Below, one piece after another: positions 7,950 through 16,890 of a DNA stretch of 23,113 nucleotides. Position numbers and translations under genes: made by a program. Location: NCBI GenBank assembly GCA_046154695.1, contig JBJXFI010000053.1:1-23113 (forward strand), read 5' to 3'. This DNA is from DALYLB01 sp046154695. GTDB taxonomy: Bacteria; Acidobacteriota; Blastocatellia; RBC074. Position 1 is the first letter of the stretch. Every line of letters starts with the position of its first letter. The notes beneath the pieces were generated by a model that was not told the origin of the DNA, did no database searches, and saw nothing but the letters and a program-made list of their open reading frames with translations.

Positions 7950-10352
7950 GTGATCACAGGGGATATCAGGCACGCGTTTCGAATTTTGCGGGGGCGGCCG
8001 GGGTATGCGGCGGCGGCGATTCTCTCGCTTGCCTTGGGGATCGGGGCATCGACGGCGATCTTCAGCATCGTGGATGGCGTCCTGCTGCGCCCGCTGCCGT
8101 ACCCCGAGTCGGAGCGGCTCGTGCAGATGCGCGAGGTGAACGAGCGCGGGATGAGAATCCCTGTGGCGGAGCCGAATTTCGTGGATGTTCGCGCCCGTAG
8201 CCGCACGCTCGACTCGATCGCGCAGTTCGCGGGGGGCGCGGTCGTCGTGGCGGGCGGCGCGGAGACGGCGCGCGCGCAAACGTACTGGGTCTCGGGCGAT
8301 TTCTTCAGGGTGATGGGCTTGCAGCCGTTCGCGGGGCGGGGCTTTTTGCCGGAAGAGTCCAGGCAGGGGGGGAATCCGGTCGCGATCGTTAGTCATCGAT
8401 TCTGGCAGCGGCAGTTGGGCGGGCGGAAGGATTTCAGTGGGACGACGCTGAAGATCGACGGCCCCGCGTTCACGGTGGTCGGTGTCATGCCGCCCGGATT
8501 CAATTATCCGCGCGAGGCGGACATATGGGTGCCGCGCGAAGTGGAGCCGCCGCAGACCTCGCGCACCGCGCACAACTGGTCGGTGGTCGCCCGCGTGCGG
8601 CGGGGCGTCGGGATGGAGCAGGCGCGCGCCGAGATCAGCGGAATCGGCCGGCAACTGCGGCGGGAACTCGGAAACCAGACCGACGCCGCGGATCTGGCGC
8701 TGATTCCGCTTAAGGAATATCTGACCGGCGATGTGCGAAGCGGGCTGTTGCTCATCCTGGCGGCGGTCGGGCTGTTGCTGCTGGTGGCCTGCGCGAATAC
8801 GGCGAACCTGCTGCTGGCGCAGGCCACGAGCCGCACGGCCGAATTCACCGTGCGGGCCGCGCTCGGAGCGACCCGCTGGCGGCTGGCGAAACAGTTCATT
8901 GCCGAGAATCTGCTGCTGACGCTGCTCGCGGGCGGCCTGGGCATTCTGCTCTCGTTCTGGGGCCTCGATCTGCTGCTGCGGCTGAATCAGGGGAATCTGC
9001 CGCGCGAAACCGAGATCGCGGTCGACCTGCGCGCGCTTCTCTTCACGATCGCGCTCTCGGCGCTGATCGCGGTTGTGCTGGCTCTGGCGCCTGTCCTGCG
9101 ATTTTCCGGGGCGGACCTGAATACCACACTGAAGGAGGCGGGCCGCGGGCCGCTGGGATCGGGCGGAACCCACCGCCTGCGCGGGCTGCTGGTCATTCTG
9201 CAGATCGCCCTGACGCTGCTGCTGCTGGTGAGCGCCGGCCTGCTCGGCCGGAGCTTTCTCAAGCTGATGCGGACCGATCCGGGATTTCAGAGCGAGAGCG
9301 CGGTGGCCATGACCCTTTCGCTTCCGACCACGCTCGACAAGGAGCAGGAGAAGCAATTGAACGCTTTTCATGAGCAGTTATTGGAGCGGATGGAGCGATT
9401 CCCCGGACTGATCGCCGCCGGCTGCATCAACGCGCTGCCGCTCACGGGGCAGGGAGCGAATGGGACCTTCCTCAAGGACAATAATCCGGCGACGCCGGGC
9501 CAGGCCGAGTATCGTCTGGCGAGCGGAGGCTATTTCGCCGCGATGGGCATCCCGCTTCTGCGCGGACGCCTCTTCGGGCCGCGGGATACCGGCAGCGCGC
9601 CCGACACCGCCGTCATCAGCCAGTCGGCGGCGCGCCTTTACTGGCCGGGTGAAGATCCCCTCGGGCGTACGATTCAGTTCGGCAACATGGATGGCGACAA
9701 GCAGCCGCTGCATATCATCGGCATCGTCGGAGACGTCCGCGACGACGGGCTCGACCAGCCCGCGCAGCCAACCGTGTACGCGCACACGCTTCAGCGGCCC
9801 GGCTGGTGGCAGGTCTCGAATCTCTCGTATGTCGCGCGCGCGCAGGGCAATCCCTCCACGCTCATTCCAGCGATGCGCGCGGAGGTCGAGGCGCTCAATC
9901 GCGAGGTTATGCTGCGTTTCCGAACCATGGACGAGGTCATCGCCTCCTCCCTCGACGCGCGCCGCTTCAGTCTGGTGATCTTTGGCGCCTTCGCCGTCGT
10001 CGCGCTGGCGCTGGCCGGGGCGGGCGTTTATGGGGTGATGTCGTATGCCGTCTCGCAGCGCACCCATGAAATCGGCATTCGCATCGCGCTTGGCGCGCGC
10101 GAACAGGATGTGCGGCGAATGGTGATCGGCCAGGGCATGCGCCTTGCGTTCGCCGGAATCGCCATCGGGCTCCTCTCCGCTGTTGGCGTCACCCGGCTGA
10201 TCGCCGGCCTGCTCCACAACATCAGCCCGGGCGACCCGCTGACTTATGGCGTCATCGCCTCGCTGCTCACGCTCGTCGCCCTGCTCGCCTGCTATCTGCC
10301 CGCGCGGCGCGCCACCAGGGTCGATCCGATGATTGCCCTGCGGTATGAATGA
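7950..10352 (+). CDS. ADOP-type duplicated MacB/FtsX-like ABC transporter permease
   Basis: 800 residues. It matches the acidobacterial duplicated orphan permease family (TIGR03434): the N-terminus DIRHAFRILRGRPGYAAAAI and LALGIGASTAIFSIVDGVLL is diagnostic. Layout: a transmembrane helix at ~22-42, a MacB-type periplasmic domain to ~260, FtsX block one with helices near 265-285, 320-345, 360-380 and 410-432, a second periplasmic domain at ~435-665, and FtsX block two with helices near 675-705, 735-755 and 770-790. SYAVSQRTHEIGIRIALGA and the final PARRATRVDPMIALRYE are standard family endings. MacB/LolE-like proteins couple an ATPase to periplasmic work such as efflux or lipoprotein release; no ATPase gene is adjacent, as is usual for ADOP, and the substrate is unknown. 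The start is GTG with GAGGGAGG about 8 bases upstream. Confidence 0.92.
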   Translation: MITGDIRHAFRILRGRPGYAAAAILSLALGIGASTAIFSIVDGVLLRPLPYPESERLVQMREVNERGMRIPVAEPNFVDVRARSRTLDSIAQFAGGAVVVAGGAETARAQTYWVSGDFFRVMGLQPFAGRGFLPEESRQGGNPVAIVSHRFWQRQLGGRKDFSGTTLKIDGPAFTVVGVMPPGFNYPREADIWVPREVEPPQTSRTAHNWSVVARVRRGVGMEQARAEISGIGRQLRRELGNQTDAADLALIPLKEYLTGDVRSGLLLILAAVGLLLLVACANTANLLLAQATSRTAEFTVRAALGATRWRLAKQFIAENLLLTLLAGGLGILLSFWGLDLLLRLNQGNLPRETEIAVDLRALLFTIALSALIAVVLALAPVLRFSGADLNTTLKEAGRGPLGSGGTHRLRGLLVILQIALTLLLLVSAGLLGRSFLKLMRTDPGFQSESAVAMTLSLPTTLDKEQEKQLNAFHEQLLERMERFPGLIAAGCINALPLTGQGANGTFLKDNNPATPGQAEYRLASGGYFAAMGIPLLRGRLFGPRDTGSAPDTAVISQSAARLYWPGEDPLGRTIQFGNMDGDKQPLHIIGIVGDVRDDGLDQPAQPTVYAHTLQRPGWWQVSNLSYVARAQGNPSTLIPAMRAEVEALNREVMLRFRTMDEVIASSLDARRFSLVIFGAFAVVALALAGAGVYGVMSYAVSQRTHEIGIRIALGAREQDVRRMVIGQGMRLAFAGIAIGLLSAVGVTRLIAGLLHNISPGDPLTYGVIASLLTLVALLACYLPARRATRVDPMIALRYE

Positions 10353-10353
10353 G

Positions 10354-10380
10354 GCGGTTGTCGGTGGCCGGTTTGTCGGC
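10354..10380. repeat. Degenerate GGTTGTCGG repeat tract
   Basis: Just after the permease stop, GGTTGTCGGT and CGGTTTGTCGG occur in tandem with variation. This is the reverse complement of the CAACCGACAACCGA tract found before atpA at 18765-18823, so one short repeat family occurs in opposite orientations at two intergenic sites. Confidence 0.5.
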
Positions 10381-10408
10381 GGCCGCGGCGAACATCGATC
10401 AACCGGCC
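10366..10408. terminator. Possible bidirectional hairpin between convergent genes
   Basis: GGCCGGTT at 10366-10373 pairs with AACCGGCC at 10401-10408 with a 27-base loop that has its own GC-rich content. It lies between the convergent ends of the permease and the binding-protein gene, where a shared terminator would be useful. The long loop makes this uncertain. Confidence 0.3.
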
Positions 10409-10423
10409 AAACCACCCAGCCTT

Positions 10424-11407
10424 TTACCGCCGAATCTGCGAACCCCACATTCGGCTGCCGAGCTGGGGGATGGTTTCGGGGGAGATGACGAATCCCTTGT
10501 CGATGATCCTGTCGGGGCCGCCTTTGCCGCCGATGAAGTCCATGATCGCCTGGACGGCGGCTTCGCTGCCGTGAAAGATGTCGGGAACCCCCGCGGCATC
10601 GAGCGTTCGGTCGACGAGCATCTGATACGCGGCCGGCGTGCCGTCGGCGGAGCCGAGAACGATGTGGCCGGGCTCGCCGATCTTGTGAAATTTACCGGCG
10701 GCGGCGAGCGTCTCGGCGACCGTGGGAAGCAGGGAATCGGACGTGACGAAAAGAAGATTGAGGTCCGGATGCGATTTCAACGCATCGCGCAGCGCGGAAC
10801 CCGCCCTTGCGGCGTCTCCGTCCGAAGCGATCCGGGCGGCGATCGTGACCTTCCCGTCGAGCGACCTGACGGCGTCTTCGAAGCCCCGCTCCCGATCCGC
10901 GGTTTGCGGCGCGCGCGGATCGCCGAGCAGGATCGCGGCCTTGTGCCGCTTGCCGGACACCCGAACCGGCGCGAGAAGCTGCTCAACCGTGGCCCGACTG
11001 AGGGCCGCTTCGTCGGTGAGCACCGACGTCGTCCGCGCGCCGTTCGGCTCTCCGGCCTGGTGAAGCAGGACGAGCGGAATGCCCGCGTCCCCCGCCGCCC
11101 GCACAATCGCCGGAATCGGGGCGCCCTTGCCCGGAGAGACGATGATGCCGGAGAGCCGGCGCGTGATGAAGTTCCGCACCTGCTCCATCTGCTTGTTGCC
11201 GTCCCCGTCCGCGATTGCGCCCAGCGTCTTGATCTCCCGCTTTCGCAGCTCCGCGTTGATCGCCTCGAACTCCGCAATCGCAAAGTCCGTCTTCAGATCC
11301 GAGAACGAGACGCCGATCGTCACCGTCTTCGGCCCCTTGTTCAAAAAACATCCCGGCGTTACCGCCAGGCCCGCAAGCAGCAGGCCCGCGGCGAACACTT
11401 GTTTCAT
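10424..11407 (-). CDS. Sugar-binding periplasmic lipoprotein (RbsB/Peripla_BP_4-like), orphan
   Basis: 327 residues. The N-terminus MKQVFAAGLLLAGLAVTPGC is a lipoprotein signal with the acylated Cys at about residue 20; the -3 position is Thr instead of Leu, so the lipobox is somewhat weak. The body fits a class I solute-binding protein: VTIGVSFSDLKTDFAIAEF, an EQVRNFITRRLSGIIVSP segment, LVLLHQAGEP and FVTSDSLLPTVAETL, as in ribose/xylose binding proteins. Usual partners would be an ABC permease and an ATPase, and neither is nearby; the ligand is unknown. It lies 45 bases after the short-chain dehydrogenase gene on the same strand, so the two are probably cotranscribed. Its ribosome binding site is AGGAGAAGGA upstream of the ATG. 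A sensing role rather than transport is possible. Confidence 0.8.
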   Translation of the reverse strand: MKQVFAAGLLLAGLAVTPGCFLNKGPKTVTIGVSFSDLKTDFAIAEFEAINAELRKREIKTLGAIADGDGNKQMEQVRNFITRRLSGIIVSPGKGAPIPAIVRAAGDAGIPLVLLHQAGEPNGARTTSVLTDEAALSRATVEQLLAPVRVSGKRHKAAILLGDPRAPQTADRERGFEDAVRSLDGKVTIAARIASDGDAARAGSALRDALKSHPDLNLLFVTSDSLLPTVAETLAAAGKFHKIGEPGHIVLGSADGTPAAYQMLVDRTLDAAGVPDIFHGSEAAVQAIMDFIGGKGGPDRIIDKGFVISPETIPQLGSRMWGSQIRR

Positions 11408-11452
11408 AGGTTTTTCCTTCTCCTGATTCGTAACGCTCCCCAGGGGGCAAAC

Positions 11453-12220
11453 TCACCTCGTCAGCCAGCCGCCGTCGGGGGCGATCGCCTGTCCCGTGAT
11501 GTAGCTCGCCTCGTCCGAGCAGAGCCAGAGCACGAGGCGCGCGATCTCGATTCCGTCGGCGACGCGCTCCATCGGCACCCATTGCTTGATCTGCTCCAGT
11601 ATGTGCGGATAGGCCTCGAGCGCCGAATCGACGATCTCAGAATGCGTCCAGCCGGGACAGACCGCGTTCACGCGGATGCCCTGTTTCGCATATTCGTTCG
11701 CCGCCGTCCGGGTCAGCGCCACGACGCCGTGTTTGCTGACGGCGTAGGGCGCATGCCCGACAGTGCTCGGCTTCAGGCCATAGACCGAGGAGTTATTGAC
11801 GATCACGCCGCGCCCGGCCTTGAGCATCTCGGGGAGCTGCGATTTCATGCAGAGCCACGTGCCCTTCAAATTGACGTCGAGGACGTTGTCCCAGTTCTCC
11901 TCGGAGTGATCGGCCGTCGGCAGAAAGACATCGCCGGCGATGCCGGCGTTATTGAACGCGCAGTCGAGCTTTCCGTAAGTCTCGATCGTTCGCGCGACCA
12001 TGGCCCGGACCGACTCCGCGTTCGCCACATCGGTCTGCGCGAAGATGGCCTTGCCGCCCGCTTCTCGTATCGCCTGGACGGTAGCCTCGCTCTCCGCCGC
12101 CCGCCGCGCCGCGACGACGACATAGGCTCCTTCGCGCCCGAACTCGATGGCCGTCACCTTGCCGATGCCCGAACTCGCCCCCGTGACGATGACGACCTTC
12201 CCCGCAAATCGTTTCCCCAT
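11453..12220 (-). CDS. Short-chain dehydrogenase/reductase (classical SDR)
   Basis: 255 residues. The Rossmann motif TGASSGIG is at 13-20, NNAG at 90-93, the catalytic Ser in NNSSVYG at ~145 and YAVSK at 159-163 with catalytic Tyr159 and Lys163; the C-terminus GQAIAPDGGW is typical of the FabG/glucose-dehydrogenase-like classical SDRs. It will be an NAD(P)H-dependent oxidoreductase; AARR after the second beta strand hints at NADP, but the substrate cannot be read from sequence. It is the first gene of a two-gene minus-strand unit with the sugar-binding lipoprotein, which hints at a sugar or polyol substrate (inference). AAGGAGA lies just upstream of the ATG. Confidence 0.9.
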   Translation of the reverse strand: MGKRFAGKVVIVTGASSGIGKVTAIEFGREGAYVVVAARRAAESEATVQAIREAGGKAIFAQTDVANAESVRAMVARTIETYGKLDCAFNNAGIAGDVFLPTADHSEENWDNVLDVNLKGTWLCMKSQLPEMLKAGRGVIVNNSSVYGLKPSTVGHAPYAVSKHGVVALTRTAANEYAKQGIRVNAVCPGWTHSEIVDSALEAYPHILEQIKQWVPMERVADGIEIARLVLWLCSDEASYITGQAIAPDGGWLTR

Positions 12221-12461
12221 GACTTGTCTCCTTGTTTTCGCTGGTGAATCCCCGCTGCGCGCTGTCCCGGCGGACCAATGACCCGCTCGCCCGCGCGGTG
12301 ATGATTACGTGCCCATTCTTTCATTCGGATTCGATTTTTGGAATGCCAATATTCAAACCGGCCGCGGCTCCATTGGTTTCGTGGGAAATGTTCGGAGGTC
12401 CGGGTGTCGCATGGCGACGTGAGGATTTCCCGCGGAGAAATTTCGCGCGCCCTTGGAGAAG

Positions 12462-12491
12462 TTGGGGAAAAACCGCCATCACTGTGCTAAA
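12462..12491 (+). promoter_or_regulatory. Candidate promoter of the ECF sigma/kinase genes
   Basis: TTGGGG at 12462-12467 is followed after 18 bases by GCTAAA at 12486-12491, preceded by TGT as in an extended -10. The TGTGCTAA core is shared with the stronger candidate promoter of the atp operon. The match to consensus is modest. Confidence 0.35.
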
Positions 12492-12494
12492 TTC

Positions 12495-12513
12495 ACGTAT
12501 TCGATAACGTATT
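12495..12513 (+). repeat. Direct repeat ACGTATT x2 upstream of the ECF sigma gene
   Basis: ACGTATT occurs at 12495-12501 and 12507-12513, 12 bases apart start to start, just downstream of the candidate -10. This could be a regulator binding site; it is short enough to be chance. Confidence 0.35.
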
Positions 12514-12566
12514 GATTGCCGGCTGACGGCCGGACGGAACAGTAGAAAACAGGAGCGAAGAAGACC

Positions 12567-13148
12567 ATGACTTCTCCGCAGCACGAAGTCACGCAACTCC
12601 TTCTCGCGTGGAGCCACGGCGACGAGGCTGCGCTTGCGCGATTGATCCCCCAGGTCGAGGCGGAGCTGCGCCGTCTCGCGTTGATCCATTTGAGCCGCGA
12701 ACGGCCCGGCCATTCGTTGCAGGCGACGGCGCTGGTGAACGAGGCGTTCCTGAAACTGATTGACGGCAAATCGATCGAATTTCAGAATCGCGCGCACTTT
12801 TTCGGAATCACGGCCGGCATCATGCGGCGCATTCTGGTCGATCACGCGCGGCGGCGGCGGCAGCTCAAGCGGGGCGGGGAAGGGATGCAGGTCTCGCTCG
12901 CGGAGGCGGAGAATGTGGGGCGGATGCGCAGCGCGGGCGTGATTGCGCTGGACGATGCCATGGCCACGCTCGCCAAATTCGACCCGCGAAAGTGTCAGAT
13001 CGTCGAGTTGAAGTTTTTTGGCGGCCTGAGCGAGGAGGAGATCGCGGAGGTGATGAAGATTTCGCTTCGAACGGTGCAGCGTGACTGGAATCTGGCGCGC
13101 GCCTGGCTCTATAACGAGTTGAGTAGAAAGAAAGACGATGACGCCTGA
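12567..13148 (+). CDS. ECF-type RNA polymerase sigma factor (TIGR02999-like)
   Basis: 193 residues. Region 2 spans about 8-90 (TQLLLAWSHGDEAALARLIP, ALVNEAFLKLI, NRAHFFGITAGIMRRILVDHARRR) and region 4 about 125-185 (FDPRKCQIVELKFFGGLSEEEIAEVMKIS followed by RTVQRDWNLARAWLY, the helix-turn-helix). The HARRRRQLKRGG linker and overall pattern fit the Sigma70_ECF group common in Acidobacteriota and Planctomycetota, which are usually paired with Ser/Thr kinases instead of classical anti-sigma factors. The stop overlaps the following kinase start by 11 bases, so the two are coupled and the kinase probably regulates this factor. Target promoters are unknown. Confidence 0.92.
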   Translation: MTSPQHEVTQLLLAWSHGDEAALARLIPQVEAELRRLALIHLSRERPGHSLQATALVNEAFLKLIDGKSIEFQNRAHFFGITAGIMRRILVDHARRRRQLKRGGEGMQVSLAEAENVGRMRSAGVIALDDAMATLAKFDPRKCQIVELKFFGGLSEEEIAEVMKISLRTVQRDWNLARAWLYNELSRKKDDDA

Positions 13149-16100
13149 ACGGTGGCAACGCATCGAGCAGATCTATCACGCGGCCAACGAGCGCGAAGGG
13201 CGGGACCGGCAGGCATTTGTCGAGAAGGCCTGCGGCGGCGATCCGGAGTTGCGCGTGGACGTCGAGGCGCTGCTTGCGGCCAATGAGCGGGTCGGCGGCT
13301 TCTCGACGGGGACGGTGGGGCAGCATCAGCAATCCAGGCCCCTTCCGGCGCAGTCGCTGGCCGGCCGGGAGATCAGCCACTACCGGATCATTTCGCTGCT
13401 GGGAACGGGGGGGATGGGAGAGGTCTGGATGGCCGAGGACCGGCATCTGGGCCGGAAAGTGGCGCTCAAGCTGCTCTCGGAGCGTTCGATCCGGGATCCG
13501 AAGCGGGTGCGGCGCTTCGAGCAGGAGGCCCGGGCGGCCTCCGCGCTCAATCATCCGAACATCGTCACGATTCACGAACTCAGCCGGACCGAATCCGCGC
13601 TCTTCATCGTCATGGAGATGATCGGCGGATGCACGCTGCGCGAGCTGATCGGACAATCGCTCTCGCCCGACGCGCTGGCCGGGCTCGGGGCCCAGGTCGC
13701 GCGCGCGCTGACGCTCGCGCACGCCGCCGGCATCGTTCACCGCGACATCAAGCCCGAAAACATCATGGTGCGCGACGACGGCCTGGTGAAGGTGCTCGAT
13801 TTCGGGATCGCCCGGCTGAACTCCGAGTTCGACGGCCAGGGCGCCGACCCGGCCGATCGCACCCTGACCGGCGTGCTGCTCGGCACGCTCCAATACATGT
13901 CCCCGGAGCAGGTGCGCGGCGAGGCCGTCACCGAGGCCACCGACCTCTTCTCGCTCGGCGTGCTGCTGTATGAACTCGCCACGAAACAGCATCCCTTTCA
14001 ACCGCCGGGATCGCCCGGCCGCCGCGCCGGCAGTGAATCGATGATGAATTCGATTCTCACGAGCGATCCCGTCTCGCCCGGCCGGCTCAATCCCGACATG
14101 CCCGCGGCCCTGGATCTGTTGATCCTCCAAATGCTGGAGAAGGAGGCGGCGCTGCGCCCGTCCGCCCAGGAGGTCGAAGCCGCGCTCGTCGAGATCGAGC
14201 GGCGAATCAATCACGAAGCCGGCCGCGAGACCGGCAAGCTGCGCGATCGCGAGACCGGCAGCTATGGCGAGACGACGGCGTCGGATCGCGCGTCCGAGGC
14301 TTTGCCCCCGCCGGGATCCGGCGTCGCTTCCGGCGGCCATCGCCGTGTGATGGTGGGGCGCGACCGGGAACGGACGGAGCTGCTGGAGGCCTTCGACGAG
14401 GTCCTCACCGGGCGCGGCCTGGTGATGTGCGTCGCCGGCGAGCCCGGCATCGGCAAGACGACGATCGTCGAGGAGTTTCTCAAGCAACTGGTCGAGAATG
14501 AACGCCCCTGCCACATCGTTCGCGGGCGCTGTTCCGAACGGCTTGCGGGAACCGAGGCCTACCTTCCCTGGCTGGAGGCGCTCGATCAGCTCATTCGCAC
14601 GTCGGACCACGCCGCCCGGGCGATGAAATCGCTCGCGCCGAGCTGGTATGCCCAGCTCGCGCCGGTCACCTTCGATTCGATGGACGCCCATCGCCAGGCG
14701 CCCGACGCCCTCGCCGCCTCGCAGGAACGGATGAAGCGGGAGCTGGTCGGCTTTCTCGCCGAGGCGTCGCGATTGCAGCCCCTGGTCCTGTACATCGACG
14801 ACCTGCACTGGGCCGACGTCTCGACGGTCGATCTGCTCGGATTTCTGGCGGCGCGCTTCGATGGCGTGCGCCTGCTGCTTCTCGTCACCTATCGCCCGTC
14901 CGATATGATGCTGGCGAAACACCCCTTTCTGCAGATCAAGCCCGATATGCAGGCGCGCGGCGTCTGCCGCGAGCTCCCCCTCGCATTTCTGACCCAGGTC
15001 GAGATCGAGAATTACCTCGAATTCGAATTTCCCCTGCACCGGTTCCCGCCGGAGTTCCCGAAGCTGGTCCATGCCAAGACCGAGGGCAGCCCGTTGTTTA
15101 TGGCCGACCTGATCCGGTATCTGCGCGATCGGCGGGTCATCGCGGAAGTGGAGGGAGAGTGGCGGCTCGCGCAGACCATCCCCGAGATCGAGCGGGAATT
15201 GCCCGAGTCGGTGCGGGGGATGATCGATCGCAAGATCGCCCAGTTGACCGACGACGAAAGGCAGCTTCTCGTGGCCGCCGGCGTGCAGGGCGCGCAGTTC
15301 GACTCCTCGGTCGTCGCCGCGGTTCTCGGCGCGGATCCCTCAGAGATCGAGGAGCGGCTGGAGACCCTCGAACGCGTCTACGCCTTCGTTCAACTGATCG
15401 GAGAGCGGACGCTTCCCGATCGCACGCTGACGCTGCGCTACCGGTTCGTCCACGCCTTTTATCAGAACACGCTCTATGCCTCGCTGCGGCCGACGAAGCG
15501 GGTGCAATTGAGCCTCGCCGTCGCCGAGGCCCTGCGGGCCGCCTATGGAGAACGGAGCCGCGAGGTCGCCTCCGAGCTGGCCGCGCTCTTCGAGGCCGCG
15601 CGGGAGTATGTACGCGCGGCCGAGTTTTCCCGCCTCGCGGCCGAGAACGCCGTGCATCTCTTCGCCTCGCGCGAAGCCGCCGCGCATGCGCGGCGCGGTC
15701 TCGCCGCGCTCGAATCGCTGCCGGAATCGGAAGAGCGCCTTCGGCTGGAGTTCTCGCTGCAGATCGTTCTCGGAAACATTCTGATCGCCACGCACGGCTA
15801 TGCCTCGCCCGACGTCGAAGCGGCCTATCAGCGCGCCCGCCGGCTGTGCGAGCGGCTCGGCGAGACGACCAACCTGCTGCCCGTGCTCTATGGACTGTAC
15901 GTCAATCTGCTGGCCCGCGCGAAATACGGCGACGCGCTGGCGAACGGCGAGGAGTTCACCGCCCAGGCCGAGCGGTTGCGGGATCCGGCCGTCATCGTCG
16001 GCCATCGCACGGTGGCGGTGCCGCTCTTCTTTCTCGGCCGCCTCGCCGAGGCGCACGGGCGGCTCGAACTGGGGCTCGCGAGCTACGACAGCGCGACGCA

Positions 16101-16890
16101 TCGCCCGCTGACCTGGATGTATGGCGGCGAACCCGCGATGGTTTGCCGGAACTATCTCGCCTGGACGTGCTGGCTGCAGGGCTACCCGGACCAGGCCCTC
16201 GCGCACAGCCGCGAAGCCGTCCGGCTGAGCCGCGAGGTCCGCCACGCGCAGAGCCAGGCCCAGGCTCTCGCCGGAGCGGCGCTGCTTCATCAATACCGCC
16301 GCGAACCCCAGCCCGCGCGTGAACTGGCCGAGGCCGCGATCACGCTCGCCTCCGAACAGGGATTGGCGCTGTGGCTCGGCTGGGGCACGATCCTGCGCGG
16401 ATGGGCCATGCTCGAACAGGGGCAGACGGCCGAAGGCCTCGAACGCATACGCCGGGGGCTCGAAGGCTCCCGCCAGACCGGCTCGGGGATGTGGCAGACG
16501 TATCTGCTCTGCCTTCTCGCCGACGCCTCGGCCCGGGCCGGAAAGATCGACGAGGGGCTCGCCCTGCTCGCCCAGATTCCCGCCCTCATCGAGTCGAGCC
16601 TCGAACGGTTCTGGGAGGCCGAGATTCACCGCGTCCGCGGAGAGATTCTTCGCCAGGCCGGGGCCGCTCCCGGCGAGATCGAGGCATGCCTCCACCAGGC
16701 GCTCGACATCGCCCGCCGCCAGGGCGCGAAATCCCTCGAACTTCGCGCCGCGATCTCGCTCGCCCGCCCGGGGATCGAACGCGAGGACGGCGCGCGCGCC
16801 GCCGATTCGCTTCGTGAGATTTACGGCTGGTTCACCGAGGGGCTCGACACCCCCGACTTGCGGGAAGCCCGCGATCTGCTTCACCTCTGA
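13138..16890 (+). CDS. Ser/Thr protein kinase fused to a STAND-like AAA ATPase and TPR-like repeats
   Basis: 1250 residues. An N-terminal helical segment (1-60, ERWQRIEQIYHAANER) common in acidobacterial kinases precedes a complete kinase domain at ~80-350: GTGGMGEVW at 89-97, Lys111 in VALK, HRDIKPEN at 201-208, DFG at 221-223 and SPE near 255-257. An AAA_16-like NTPase follows at ~403-700 with VGRDRE, Walker A GEPGIGKTT at 434-442 and Walker B LVLYIDD at 549-555. Residues ~800-1250 are helical repeats resembling TPRs, likely the sensor or scaffold part. No transmembrane helix is seen, so it should be cytoplasmic. The architecture recalls PknK-type proteins. Coupling with the sigma gene suggests that ligand- and ATP-dependent assembly gates phosphorylation of the sigma factor; that is inference. 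Confidence 0.92.
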   Translation: MTPERWQRIEQIYHAANEREGRDRQAFVEKACGGDPELRVDVEALLAANERVGGFSTGTVGQHQQSRPLPAQSLAGREISHYRIISLLGTGGMGEVWMAEDRHLGRKVALKLLSERSIRDPKRVRRFEQEARAASALNHPNIVTIHELSRTESALFIVMEMIGGCTLRELIGQSLSPDALAGLGAQVARALTLAHAAGIVHRDIKPENIMVRDDGLVKVLDFGIARLNSEFDGQGADPADRTLTGVLLGTLQYMSPEQVRGEAVTEATDLFSLGVLLYELATKQHPFQPPGSPGRRAGSESMMNSILTSDPVSPGRLNPDMPAALDLLILQMLEKEAALRPSAQEVEAALVEIERRINHEAGRETGKLRDRETGSYGETTASDRASEALPPPGSGVASGGHRRVMVGRDRERTELLEAFDEVLTGRGLVMCVAGEPGIGKTTIVEEFLKQLVENERPCHIVRGRCSERLAGTEAYLPWLEALDQLIRTSDHAARAMKSLAPSWYAQLAPVTFDSMDAHRQAPDALAASQERMKRELVGFLAEASRLQPLVLYIDDLHWADVSTVDLLGFLAARFDGVRLLLLVTYRPSDMMLAKHPFLQIKPDMQARGVCRELPLAFLTQVEIENYLEFEFPLHRFPPEFPKLVHAKTEGSPLFMADLIRYLRDRRVIAEVEGEWRLAQTIPEIERELPESVRGMIDRKIAQLTDDERQLLVAAGVQGAQFDSSVVAAVLGADPSEIEERLETLERVYAFVQLIGERTLPDRTLTLRYRFVHAFYQNTLYASLRPTKRVQLSLAVAEALRAAYGERSREVASELAALFEAAREYVRAAEFSRLAAENAVHLFASREAAAHARRGLAALESLPESEERLRLEFSLQIVLGNILIATHGYASPDVEAAYQRARRLCERLGETTNLLPVLYGLYVNLLARAKYGDALANGEEFTAQAERLRDPAVIVGHRTVAVPLFFLGRLAEAHGRLELGLASYDSATHRPLTWMYGGEPAMVCRNYLAWTCWLQGYPDQALAHSREAVRLSREVRHAQSQAQALAGAALLHQYRREPQPARELAEAAITLASEQGLALWLGWGTILRGWAMLEQGQTAEGLERIRRGLEGSRQTGSGMWQTYLLCLLADASARAGKIDEGLALLAQIPALIESSLERFWEAEIHRVRGEILRQAGAAPGEIEACLHQALDIARRQGAKSLELRAAISLARPGIEREDGARAADSLREIYGWFTEGLDTPDLREARDLLHL

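Larger units (their letters stand above)
12221..12566. other. Divergent intergenic region between the SDR and ECF sigma genes
   Basis: 346 bases with no gene. It must carry promoters for both directions. The right part is AT-richer than the surroundings and holds a candidate promoter at 12462-12491 and a pair of ACGTATT direct repeats at 12495-12513. No convincing promoter for the minus-strand SDR gene was found. Confidence 0.5.

Noticed and set aside
10349..12247. A 632-codon plus-strand frame covering the SDR and lipoprotein region
   Set aside because: The minus strand encodes a lipoprotein signal, SDR active-site motifs and proper ribosome binding sites; the plus-strand translation shows no family features.
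12865..15072. A 735-codon open frame on the minus strand across the kinase gene, with similar long frames at 4697-6592, 3026-4588, 15340-16953 and 17489-18940
   Set aside because: The opposite-strand genes carry complete, recognisable domains, and these mirror frames have low-complexity Arg/Gly/Asp/Gln-rich translations typical of high-GC codon shadows.
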